Source of the DNA: Pyropia yezoensis
Taxonomy: Eukaryota > Rhodophyta > Bangiophyceae > Bangiales > Bangiaceae
Direction: 5' to 3'
DNA: 64,000 bases
Assembly: GCA_009829735.1 (NCBI GenBank)
Contig: CM020618.1
Coordinates: forward strand, 15,544,568-15,608,567
Positions 43,098 to 53,705 of the stretch are shown here, piece after piece. How positions within the stretch are numbered: position 1 is the first letter of the stretch; each line of letters opens with the position of its first letter. The position numbers and the translations under genes are program-made. The notes beneath the pieces were generated by a model. That model was not told the origin of the DNA. It did not search any database and saw nothing but the letters and a program-made list of their open reading frames with translations.

Positions 43098-43373
43098 TCA
43101 CAGGTACTGGTTGTGCGCCTTGGGGCCGACCCCCTAGTAGTCGTGGACGGGGCGCTTGACGTACCCCTGGTTGAGGCACGCCCCCTATTTCTCGTCCATC
43201 GTCGGGTCGTCGGGACCGCCGTACCAGGTGGCCCGGCCGCTCCGCCACTTGTCGTCCCAGCCAAAGCCGCCGGCCACGGCGGGGGCGGGGGCCACCGTCA
43301 CCAACGGCGCGGCGGCGGCGGCGGCGGCGAGGAGGAGGGCGGCGGCCGCCCCGACGCGAGGCCTCGGTGCCAT
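43098..43373 (-). pseudogene. Expansin-like secreted protein, N-terminal remnant with in-frame stops
   Basis: The ATG at 43373 begins a signal-peptide-like stretch (basic MAPRPRVG, then an Ala/Leu core ending APAVAGG). RSGRATWYGGPDDPTMDEK follows, resembling the start of the expansin double-psi beta-barrel domain (ATWYGGP...). The same frame goes on GACLNQGYVKRPVHDY and GVGPKAHNQYL but is cut by TAG at 43185-43187, TAG at 43134-43136 and TGA at 43098-43100. No later expansin motif appears; the sequence then turns low-complexity. Expansins loosen wall polysaccharides. The assignment rests on one motif plus the signal peptide, so it is tentative. Confidence 0.4.
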
Positions 43374-43639
43374 GGCGGCGGCGTCAGGGGGGTACTGGGG
43401 AAGAGGAGGGGGAGGAGAGGAGGAGGAGCAGGAGCAGGAGGAGGAGGAGGAGAGGAAGAGGGTGGTAGGCAGAGGGAGGATGGGGGGGATGCGAGGGGCT
43501 GGGAGGGACGCGTGCGGTGAGGTGGGCGGGCGGCAAGACGAGCGGAGGGATGTCGGCGTCAGGGTGCGGGAGGCGGGAGGTAGCCGAGGTGGGTCTGGCG
43601 AGGCGGGTGGTGGCTACTGGCTGCTGCGGTACGGAAGCG

Positions 43640-45100
43640 GGTGGTCTGGGTGAGGGACCCCCCCCCGGCGGCGCTTATGTACACACCCTGGGCACGGCGC
43701 CCCCCCCCCCCCCCCCACCACCACCCCCCCCCCCCCCCTTCTCGCCACAACGGCGGTGCAAGCGCCTGCCCCCGGCTGCCGACGCTACCCCCCCCCCCCC
43801 CGCCGGCCGTGCGCAGCGGCAGTGTCTGCCACCAGGGGCGGCAGCCAGCCAGCCACCGCCCTCCCACCCCCCCCCCCCCCCCCCCCCCTCTCCCAGCAGC
43901 GCCGTGGCAGCCCCCCACTCGTACCTCCGCCCCCCATCTCCGTCGCTCCCCCCCCTCCGCTACAGGGGGGGGGACGCGTCGGCATTGGCGGTCAGACGGG
44001 CGGGGGGCGGTGGCGGCCAGTCCACAGGGCGTGTGCGTGTTGGGTCACGCCGCCCCCCCCCCCCCCCCCCCCCCCCCACCCCCCTCCTCCCCCCGCACCC
44101 CCCCCAGAAAGACTCTGCGCCTCCCCTGCCGGCCGCTGCCGGCGGCGGCATGGCCGCCGCGGTCACGGCCGTCCCACAGCCACAGCCACACCGAGCCGCC
44201 CCGGCGGGGCCACAGCCACCACACCCGCCGCCGCCGCCCGCACCCACCCTCCGCACGCCTCCGCTACCCCCCCCCCCCTCCCTCCCTCCCCCCCTCTCCC
44301 CCCCCCCCCAAACAGACTCAGCCGCATCTCCCCGTCAGGCAGACGCCACGCTGCCGCCCATTGCAGCTGCCGCTGCTGCCGCTGCTGCCGCCACCGCGGC
44401 AGGGGGGGGGGGCGGGGCGGGCGGGACGGGCGGGCGGGCGGGCGGGCGGGCGGCCACACCAAGAGGGGCGGGGAGGGGAGGGGAGCAGGAGGGGGAGGGG
44501 GAGGGGGAGACAAGACACCCAGTCTCTCTCACCCCCGCTCCCCTCCCCCCCCCCCCCCCCCCCTCGCCGTCGGTCGGCGGCGGCAGGACGGCGGTGTGCG
44601 GCGGCACGTCGGGAGAGGGGGGGCATCGAGCGAGAGAAAAGAAAGGGGGGGGGGGGGGGGGGGGAGGGGGGGGGGGGGAGGTGGGGAGGGCAAGAGAGAG
44701 AGGAGCAAGAGGGCAACGGCGGGTGTCGCGCAGAGTCCGACGCCCCCGTCCCGCCCACATCCCATCCCACCCTCTCTGCCCACCGCAGCTCTCACCCCCC
44801 CCCCCCCCCCCCCACCCCCCCCCCCGCCCGGCCCCCCCCTCCCACCGGGCATATTTACGAGCCAGAGGGGCACACGTCGCGATGCGGGCGACAAAACGGA
44901 TTCCGCCCCCCCCCCCCACCCCGCCCCCCCCCCCCCACGCACCCCCCCCCCGCCGCCGCCACCACGCCACGCCACAACACACCACCCCCTCCCGCGAATG
45001 GGGTGGATACGCCTCCTGGCGGGCGCGACGGGTCACCCGGTGTGGCGGCGGCGGTGCGCGCCCACTCCCCCCCCCCCCACCCGGGGGTGAGGCGATAACG
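43640..45100. repeat. Extreme poly-C/poly-G tracts
   Basis: Many C-runs of 10-25 bases (43700-43740, 43867-43888, 44053-44078, 44790-44812) and a G-run at 44645-44682 give long Pro- or Gly-rich frames up to 693 codons. These frames have no domain and are treated as artefacts. Confidence 0.8.
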
Positions 45101-46169
45101 GCAGTGTGTGGGCGCAGGGGGCGTTGGTGGGGGGCGGCGCCTGGGGGGGGGGTGTGTGCCAGCCACGTCGGCGGCGGCGGGGTGGGGCTGGTCTCCGCCC
45201 AACTCCGTCCGCCGCTGTCGCCCTCCAGCGGGGGTTGCCTCGGCAGCCTTGTGGCACCATGGCACGACGCCACTTCGGGGGCAAGAACGCTGCCTGATTG
45301 TGCCGCGTGCGTATCGAGACACGGCGGGCAATATGGCACGAGCACCTCATTGGCCGAGGCGCGTGGCCCGAAGGTTGTCCGAGAACCGACAAAAGAACGC
45401 CCCTTGTATCTTTTTTCTGCAACGTACCATAGGAGCCGATATTTTTCGATAATTTTTTGCATAAGACGTAACACGGCCAGCCCCAACCCCTGGCAGGGAA
45501 CACTCTCTCGCCTTCAAGCAAGAGTGGCGCGTCGAGCACTTCTGCGGCGAGAGAACCACCTCAAGCGGTGCCGAGGCGAACCCCACCACGTAAGATAGCG
45601 CCCCCAGCCCTGGCCTCCGCCGCGAGCGGCTGATCCCCCCTCAAGCGCTGGAGCGGGGACCTCATTGCTGCCACCGCTACATGCTGCTCAGCACTGGCAA
45701 CGACGACGGTACGCCACACAGCGATGACGCCTGCGGCGGCGCGCCACACAGGAGTGGTGGCGGGACACACCGCACAGGGGCCGTTATCACCATCAGTTGC
45801 CACCGTGGCTCCCGCAGCATACATCCGCGGCGGGTATCGTACCCCTCTCCACCCCCACTCCCCCCTATCTCGCCGAAGCCAGCCCCCACTACCATCTCAA
45901 CCAGTTTTCTTGAGCAATACGTCTACCACACCGCGGGAACGGCAGCGAAGAAGGCGCTCAAGCGTCCCGCGGCATCGCGTGCCGGTAGCTCGTCGTGGGA
46001 AGGCGCTCAAGACACACACAAGCCCCGTCGCCGGCGGCGATGCCGAGCAACAGCGGAAAGGGCAAGCAAGTGAGGAAGAGAATGATTCCAGTGAGCCAAC
46101 GGCCCCCCCAACTCCTTCAAATGAGGAAAAAGAAAGTGAAGACGGACGCCACACCGGGGCGCGCCGCGC
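45101..46169. other. No gene recognised
   Basis: The segment lies 3' of the exostosin gene. The short AT-rich stretch at 45410-45470 and the rest of the region show no conserved coding signal. Confidence 0.45.
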
Positions 46170-47972
46170 CTACCGCACCGGCACTCCCTGGTCCGCCATC
46201 CTGCCCCGTTCAACCGACGGCGGGGGCTTGGAAAACTTCCTCCGGTAGCGAACGTGCCCCGCGCGGGCGAAGAGCTCCGACAGCACCCCCTGAGGCGCGA
46301 GGCCGCCTGGCCCCCACCACAGCGCCCGCCATGTGCGGCGCATCGCCTCCTGACGGACCGCCACGTCCGCGTCTGGGATGGCCCGCAGCGCCGCGTCCAT
46401 GCCGGCAATGTCAGCCGGCCGCACCCACACAGTAAACGCGTCCCAGTCAACGCTGTCGCTGAGCGGCAGCTCTTGGCGCTCCGATACCACCACCGGGACG
46501 CAGCCCAAGAGGACGGCATATACAGGGCGGGGGCTCCACGGGTGCCACCCCTCAGGACAGAGGCAGAAGCGGCTATCACCCATGTCGGTCAGGTACGTCG
46601 GGCTTCGCGCCCCCGTCAGGACGTAGCCGGAGCTGTTGGATAGGTGTCTGACCACGTACTGCCGGACGCCGCCCGAATAGTTGCTGCCGCGAGCGTCATT
46701 TACCCTTGAGTCGAGGACCTGACCACCAAAGTGAAGAAAGTTGGTCTTGGCTTCCATCTTGCCCGGGATGTGTTCCCCTCCTGCCTCGACGCCACCGCCC
46801 AGCGGATCATCAGCGTGGGCGGGAGTGAGGTAGTGGGTCAGGTCAGGCGGCAACACCACGTCCTTGTGAGGGCTAAACTCAGCAGCCGTCCACTCGCCGT
46901 TGTGCACCAAAAATACCCCGTTACGGTAGCGCTGCCAATGGCCCGAGTGTCGGGCGCCAAAGCCCTGCGTGAAGGTGTAGACGTGGTCCCGCCCAGCAGA
47001 GCGGTTAAAGTAGGGGTAGTTGGTCACCAGGTGCTGCATCCCCTTGGCAAAGTGCGCACCTGTCGCCTCCAGGTTGTTGGGCTGGTGCGTCATAAGAAAG
47101 CAAGTGGTGTAGATCGGGACGTAAAACAAGTTGGCCTCCTCGGGGTTGCGAGTCCGCACCGCTGACCGCAACAGAAAGCGGTGCATGGACACTTCGGCAG
47201 AGTAGAAGGACTCGTCGCACAAAGGGTCCCGGATTTTGGGGGGGTTTCTGTGCGACAGCTGCACTAGCGCCTCGTTAAACTCTTCGGGGAGGTTGTAGAC
47301 GTAGATGCGCAGGCGTGAGCGGACATAGTCGTCGTCAGTCCACCGGGCAAGCCTCGTCACAAGGTCCTCGTCGTCGACGACAGAGACCTCCCCCACACGA
47401 TTGGCGAGTGAGCGCGCCGCCATGGCCACCACAGCAGACCGCTGGGCTGTCGACAGGGCCGACAGGGGGTCCCCCTCGCGTCCCCCAAAGCCCCCGTCAC
47501 GAACCAGCACAAACAACAATGCCGCTGCTAGGCCGACGGTCAACACCCACCACCACCGAGAAGAGGAGCGCAGGATGACCCTGCTACTGCCACCGCCGCT
47601 CATGCCCAAGCGCTTGCTGCCACCACCTGTCGGCTCTGATATCCAAGACGACCGGCGGTCACCCGCCCGGCGGGTGCTCAGCCAGCCCCACCCAAAGCGC
47701 GACCACCGGGATCTCCGCCGCAGACTTTGGTGACCCCCATCCCCCGCCGAGGCAGAGCTGGTCGCGCCCGCATAGCCACTATCAGTGCCGCCGCCGCCAC
47801 CGCCGCCGCCGCCACCCCGACCGTCGTCGCCGTCGCCACCCCTGCCGTCGTCTCCGCCGCCAGTGGTGCTGCCAACGCCGTGGGCGCCGCCCCGGGTGGC
47901 GAGCCCGCCAGCCCCGGCGTGGGTCGACGACGATCGGGCGGTCACTGGGAGGAGTGTGGGGGAGTCGGGCAT
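46170..47972 (-). CDS. Exostosin-family (GT47) glycosyltransferase, single exon
   Basis: The ATG at 47972 gives 600 aa, uninterrupted. It is a type II membrane protein. The ~135-residue Gly/Ser-rich cytosolic tail could start later, at an in-frame Met about residue 124. A transmembrane segment spans about residues 140-157 (WWVLTVGLAAALLFVLV). The exostosin domain follows at about 221-560, with LRIYVYNLPEEFNEAL, NLFYVPIYTTCFL, SRFCLCPEGWHPWSPR and VYAVLLGCVPVVVSE. GT47 enzymes transfer sugars to polysaccharides in the Golgi (heparan backbone, xyloglucan, pectin, wall glycans); the donor cannot be read from sequence. Length and motif order are normal. Two CHGN-type transferases lie ~6 kb away, which hints at shared matrix-polysaccharide work but not at coregulation. 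Confidence 0.9.
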   Translation of the reverse strand: MPDSPTLLPVTARSSSTHAGAGGLATRGGAHGVGSTTGGGDDGRGGDGDDGRGGGGGGGGGGTDSGYAGATSSASAGDGGHQSLRRRSRWSRFGWGWLSTRRAGDRRSSWISEPTGGGSKRLGMSGGGSSRVILRSSSRWWWVLTVGLAAALLFVLVRDGGFGGREGDPLSALSTAQRSAVVAMAARSLANRVGEVSVVDDEDLVTRLARWTDDDYVRSRLRIYVYNLPEEFNEALVQLSHRNPPKIRDPLCDESFYSAEVSMHRFLLRSAVRTRNPEEANLFYVPIYTTCFLMTHQPNNLEATGAHFAKGMQHLVTNYPYFNRSAGRDHVYTFTQGFGARHSGHWQRYRNGVFLVHNGEWTAAEFSPHKDVVLPPDLTHYLTPAHADDPLGGGVEAGGEHIPGKMEAKTNFLHFGGQVLDSRVNDARGSNYSGGVRQYVVRHLSNSSGYVLTGARSPTYLTDMGDSRFCLCPEGWHPWSPRPVYAVLLGCVPVVVSERQELPLSDSVDWDAFTVWVRPADIAGMDAALRAIPDADVAVRQEAMRRTWRALWWGPGGLAPQGVLSELFARAGHVRYRRKFSKPPPSVERGRMADQGVPVR

Positions 47973-49109
47973 GGCGACCAGGAACCAGTGCAGACCGAAG
48001 TGGGAGGGGGACGAGAGATGAGGGGGACGGGGGGGAGGGGTAGGATGGGATGGGACGGTAGGAGGGGGGGCCGGTGGAGCGGGGGGGGGGGGGGCAGCGG
48101 GTTAGGGGGGGGACGTAGGGGAGGAGGTGATGAGGGGCGGTCGTGGGGAGGGAGGCGGGATGTAAACTAATGGGACGCCAAGGGGGGGGGGTGGAGTGGA
48201 GATGGAAGACAAGCGGACGACGCCGATCCGCGCGGAACAACCCAGCCGGGTGCCGAGGGGTGCCGCGACCACCCACCAGCCGCGAGGCGGTCAAAGCACT
48301 ATTGCCGCTGCGCCGTGTCAGGCGCGCCACTTTCTGCGCGCTCCTGCGGGCGTGGCACACAGTAGCATTTAGCTACAGCTGTGAACGGGCAAGGAGGTTG
48401 GCGGTGGCCCAACGGGTAGAGGTGCGGGTGGGCGAAAGGGCGCACAGGGCCGAGAATGGGCACCGGATCGCCGCAGCCCTGTCACCAGAAGCGGCGCGCG
48501 GCCCAAGGGGCGCGAGGGACCAAGCCGCTTCTGGTGAGAGCAACCGGACCGGCGCCCCCGCCGACCCCTACAAGCGGGCTCATGAGGAAAGCCCGGGGGA
48601 GGGGCTGGCACACGGCCGACGAAGCGCCATTGGAGCCTGGGCCGGAGGGAATGGGCACAACACGCGAGACCAACAAAGCACGACCAGTCGGTGGCTGGCT
48701 TGAAGGATCTCCCGACCATGCCGTCGGGTGTGTGGGGCAGGAAGCGCCGTCAGACGCCAGCCAGTCCTTGCGAGGCAGGCGATGCGCATACGTCGAAAAA
48801 CGGTGATGAGGAAACGTGTCAAATATAATTATCATTTCGTTTTTTGTTTCGCTTGTCTTGTGGGTCGAGATAGACATGCTTGCGAGAATTTCGGTCACGG
48901 AGCACCTCGACTGCCACCGCCTTCGACACCCTGAACGGACGGCTTGCACATGACGCCCCCGAAGCTGGGGCGTGAAGTGCGATCACAACTGACTACGCCC
49001 GATCACGACCGATCGCTCGTCGTTCTTTTTCCGCATGTCACGCAAACTGTAAATATCTAGATAGATAATATATGCTGTGTTATTTAAATATCTACGTATG
49101 TACATACAT
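47973..49109. other. No gene recognised; hairpin at 48482-48537
   Basis: This is the upstream side of the exostosin gene, with G-runs at about 48080-48200. A 14-bp perfect inverted repeat (TCACCAGAAGCGGC, 48482-48495; inverse 48524-48537) with a ~28-bp spacer could fold as a stem-loop. No coding motif is seen. Confidence 0.45.
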
Positions 49110-49226
49110 ATAGTGCTTCGTGTAAAACATGGATGTTGACGGTACGTGAAGGTGATGAAAATCGCTGTCTGGCCCAATGGACCCCACCTGTCACGTCCCT
49201 TCAACATCCACGTTTTACAGGGATAG
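49110..49226. mobile_element. MITE, family B
   Basis: The left end TAGTGCTTCGTGTAAAACATG and right end CATCCACGTTTTACAGG are inverse. The interior (CGGTACGTGAAGGTGATGAAAA) matches the copy at 52693. It is about 117 bp, with no ORF. Confidence 0.8.
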
Positions 49227-51393
49227 GTACCTAGATTAGTCCCGCTAATCCATACAAAATGTCCATGTTTTTTTTCCCATTGATTACTTCGTGTGAGCTG
49301 TTTCGAGCTGGAAAGCTGTTGCTCAGGAACATGCCTCGCGCCGTCACCCGAGTCACAACCGCCCTCTACCCTACCACTGCCATCACTCTCACCATAACGG
49401 TCGACAGCAGTGGGGCGAACTACCTCACACAGCCAGTGCGTCAGAGGGCGGATGGGGACTCGTTTAGGGGTGTGCCGCCCAGCACACTCGCTCCGCGCCG
49501 CATCGTGGCCGCTCAATTTTGGGGCTGCCTGTCGCGGCTTCTGTGACGGCCAGCCCTGGCTGCGGTGGTAAAGGTCAACGTGAGCTGTGTCAGAAGTAGC
49601 TGTGCTAGCAGTAGAAGCACCGTTAGTACGGAGTGCCGCCGCTTCCTGCCAATGACAGCGTCCCCACCACTCCCTCTATTGTCTTCCGCGCTAGAAGAGC
49701 CAATGGGAGTGTCTCGCGTGTCACCAAAGTGGCGGTCACTGCTGCCGTTGTCAGGTGATTTGAGGCGGTTCCATCACCCCTACAACAAAAATAGCCAGGA
49801 TATCCGGGTTCTGGGTCCCGTAATCCGGGTTTTTCCCCGGATTACGACCCCCCCCCCACCGGGGCCCCTCCCTGATGAATTTTCCAGAGGGGTGGTTGCG
49901 GAGCTCTTATATTCCACTTTTTCGACCGGACGTCCTGGCCTGATGGAGAGCCCCCCCCCCCCCTCCCCTTGTCGGCGTCCGTGCCCCGCCTGCCCACCCC
50001 CCCACCTCATTCGCTCCCACGACGCCCCCCTCCCTTGCGCAGCGCAGTCAACACGCCGCCGCGCCGCCGCACCTCCGCGCCGACCCGCTCTCACAACAGC
50101 CAAGCTCCTTGGACCAAGGTCTAGTCTATTCGTGAAAACTCGTGAGAGCTTCCCAGCTGTCGCGGTGCCGCCGCCCGGCCTCTGCGAGCCAGAAGGTCTG
50201 CAAATTCGGGAGGGGGGTCAGTGCTGCGAGTCGTCCGCGTAGCCCTTCGCAGGCCGCTGCCATTGCGGTGACGAGCGCAGGGCATTTTCGACCAGAATGT
50301 CACGAGATCCAGTGATGGGGGGCGGTCAAGATCAGGCGCTTTAGGCGCGCGGGGGCCGGAGGCAGACGGGAGCTCTCTGCGAAACTGGCGAAGAGGCTGG
50401 TATCATTGGAAGATAGCAGGTGGCGCGCCGTAGCTAATGGCAGGTCATCATTGATCCCCGAGTCGCGAGATCCTGTCAATATTCGGGAATGGGATGCATG
50501 GCTCAGGCGCAGCGTGGATCGATGCCACGCCCAAACACTGCTAGGACACAGTGTCCAACCGCGACACTACGGGACTGTACCTGCCGTACCATAGTGTACG
50601 CCTCTCGACTACGTCCAAAGGCACGGGAACAACGCCACCAGCCCGTCCGGGCGGGCCGCCTCCTTTACCCCATACCTCTGAGCGACGCGCAACTCCGGCG
50701 CGACATAGCTCTTCGGTGGAGTGCCTGTGGAAGACTTTCGTACCCTCGCCTTGTAGCTCAAGTCACAGGCTTTCGAAAGCACTATAGCTCGTTTCCTGCA
50801 GCTCATGTGGGGGCACAAGAAGAACGCATTCCGCAAACGTAGCCGAGCTTTTTCGGGTACAAGTCCTCATTGCCTCTCACGCCGTGGCACAGAAATCACC
50901 TCTGTGGAGGTGGGACGGACTGCAGTCGTGTAATCTGTATTGGAAGATACGTTCTTTGCTGTTCCGGGGTCCGTACGACTAGTTCTGGGAAGGACCTCTA
51001 GAGGCGATACAGGTCTCTTCACCTCGTCCGAAAGTGCTGACAACAACAGCGGCGCGGCTTGATCCTGTATCAAATCACGCTGTAATTCAATTATCTGTGG
51101 TGGTCGGGCACATAGATATTGGGACGAGCTCCGTTGGATGATGCGCAGAGAAAAATCCGCCATAGAGCCGCAACTCCTCACTAGAAGAAAAGTGTTGCTC
51201 CCAGCATTGCCGCAGGCCTCCCAGGCGACCTCTGACTGGGCCCGACGCCGTAATCCGAGCTGGGCTCGCCACAAAGAGCAGTTCTCTACAGGTATTTATT
51301 ACATGAAAGTCTTCAAGTCACGCGTAATATCTAGCAAGGACATGGTGATCTATTTACATAGAATCACTTGCACAATCGCGTCTGGGGCGTGAT
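49227..51393. other. No gene recognised
   Basis: The frames at 49565-50242, 50489-50842 and 50867-51274 lack conserved motifs, and the poly-C tracts at 49848 and 49950 are non-coding in character. The segment 50406-51274 has balanced composition and could contain an unrecognised exon. Confidence 0.4.
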
Positions 51394-51520
51394 ATAGTGC
51401 GTCCCGTAAAAAAAAAAAAGTGGACGTGCACGTGTCGTGATCATGTCAAATATCGACCACTGGACCAATCAAACCACTCTGCACGACCTGTGCACGTCCA
51501 CTTTTTGCGGGACGCGCAAT
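51394..51520. mobile_element. MITE, family A
   Basis: TAGTGCGTCCCGTAAAA followed by an expanded A-run and GTGGACGTGCACG faces the inverse TGCACGTCCACTTTTTGCGG. The interior has GACCAATCAAACC. It is ~127 bp, longer than its sisters because of the A-tract. Confidence 0.85.
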
Positions 51521-52358
51521 GCCCAAGCCTTCCAAACTGGATGTGCCTCAATCTCAGGCTTATTTTGGATGTCAGTTTACGCCCCTGGCACAACTCTTTA
51601 CAGTGCGACCCCTCACTTGGCCGCCCCGCAGTTGTGCCAATCGGCACAACTGAGGGGGGGGTACGCGTGAAGTGGCCCGGCCGGGCGGGTCATATTCGAG
51701 CGATTGACGGGCGCTGATTGGCTCATACGGTCCATATCGCCGAATTCCGAACATTCCGGGACAACTGTCGGACACTGTAAGGGGGGCCACCTCCTTGGTC
51801 GACCCCAGGGCAAGTGAGGGGTTGCACTGCCAGGGCTGTCTGAGTGAGAGGCGAAGGTAGTCATTCATTTATGCGGGGTCCACCCTCACACTGTAGTCGG
51901 CACAGTCCCTTGTTTCGGGACTGCGCAGCTCAATCTTCGACTAGAGAGGAAAAAACAAAACACAAGTATGACACGCACATATGTGTTTTCTAGGACAGTG
52001 ACCTGTCGGCTGCCTCGCGGTGGTTGGCATGATGCCCCAAGTGGGGTGGGGAAAACAATCAGTATGATTGATAAAAACCAGTGGGGAAAAAGGCGCGCTG
52101 TCGCACACCCTTCGTCACGGCCTGAAGTCGACGGCCCTCACTGGCCCACCCTGCGACTCCTGTTCGCTCCCGAAATCCAAACTTTCCGTAGAGTAGTGTG
52201 AGGGCGAGTCCGCCCGGCTTTGAGTTTTGGAGATACTTAGACCCATTCGCTCGAGTGCCAAACACTGTTGACCGTGGCAGCGGCGGTTGTCGTCTCTTTC
52301 AAGCTTGTGGACGCGCGGCAGTTCGGGCGGGAAAGAGTCTTCCCATGGCGTCGAAGCT

Positions 52359-52480
52359 ATTGTGCGTCCCGTAAAAAGTGGACGTGCACAGGTCGTGCAG
52401 TGTGGGTTTGATTGGTCCAGTGGTCGATACTTGACATGGTCACGACACGTGCACATCCACTTTTTACGGGACGCACTATA
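52359..52480. mobile_element. MITE, family A
   Basis: ATTGTGCGTCCCGTAAAAAG and the inverse CTTTTTACGGGACGCACTAT are near-perfect over ~30 bp. TA flanks both ends. This is the best-preserved copy in the window. Confidence 0.87.
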
Positions 52481-52692
52481 TTGCTGTCAGTCGTCAGCCT
52501 CGTCGTTCCGCACGTGAGATGACTGGTCCTTTGATGCGTGAAGGTAAATGAGGTTCAGCATTACTGGTCGGCATGGGTGGATCAGAATCACATCTGGCCA
52601 GGGATCAGCCACGTACCGTGAGATGCGCTCGCGTATCCCACCCAAGCATCAAACCCTTACTGATATGGTACAACGACAACGTGTCGGGCGCT

Positions 52693-52814
52693 ATAGTGCT
52701 TCCTGTAAAAAATGGATGTTGCCGGTACGTGAAGGTGATGAAAACCGCTGTCTGAACCAATGGATCCCTCACCTCACGTCGCTTCAACATCCACCTTTTA
52801 CAGGAAGCACAGTA
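52693..52814. mobile_element. MITE, family B
   Basis: TATAGTGCTTCCTGTAAAAA and the inverse ATCCACCTTTTACAGGAAGC form ~28-bp inverted ends. The interior is shared with 49110-49226. It has no ORF. Confidence 0.85.
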
Positions 52815-53705
52815 ACATGCCCTCACAGGGTCACTGGGCCCACATATCTATGTATCTAGGTAGCCGGGTGGGAAACAAGTCGCTTCACGCAAAGCACGAT
52901 CTGATCTGAGAGGTACAATATTTCAGTTCACTGCGCTGGGAGAACGAGTCTGACCAAGGCCACCAGGAGCCCGTAAGGTAGCTTGCATGGGAGACTTCAA
53001 CTAAGTTTAACTATTAGGTCACGGTTTATTTGGGGACGCGCTTTCCGTTCAACGCGCTGTATGTCTCTGATTTGGGCGTCGCACCACCAAGCGCGGAGCC
53101 CGCCGCCTTTCAGTCGTCAGCCGATCCTCCGCGGGGTATCTCGACGGCCCAGTTTGATTGGGGCCTTGGCCAATGGAGCACCACGAGAGGAGCGCGAGCG
53201 TTCGTCCGTACATAGCCACGGTTTGGGTGTCCCTCTTGCACACGACAGGTAAAGACGCACCTGTACGTTCACGCCTGCCCGAGGGGCCCCAATGAGCAGG
53301 GCCCCAGCTGTACTGTACATATGCCGGTACTTTTATTCCTTTCTGACCAGCGTCCCTGGCGGTGGCAGCACACGCATGTGACACTGGACACGGCGCAAGC
53401 GGGGCTGCTCCGCGTCCGTTTGCGACGGCAACCACCCCCGCCAACAGGCATCGTCCCCTGCCACCCGCCCGTTGGTCAGACCGCCGCGGGCGTGTTGTCC
53501 CGGCTCACCCCCGAGGGCTCCCCCCCACAACCACTGCTGTTCTCCTTCCCCCCACCCCACTATCCCCTACCCCCGCTCTACTCCGCATCGCCCCCGCCCT
53601 CTACCTGCCCCCCCCTCAGCTCAACTTCCTTTCGTTGTGCACCTTGTTGCCTCCCTTCACACCTCCCCCCTCCCCCCTCCCCACTTCTGCCCTCGTCTGC
53701 GCGCC
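52815..53705. other. Upstream region of the first CHGN gene; nothing recognised
   Basis: The open frame of the CHGN gene extends upstream to 53472 without an ATG that suits the protein. C-rich sequence at 53500-53690 probably forms the 5' UTR. No clear TATA box was found. Confidence 0.4.

Noticed and set aside
43517..45598. Open frame of 693 codons rich in Pro/Gly
   Set aside because: Produced by poly-C tracts; the opposite strand is equally open and no motif is present.
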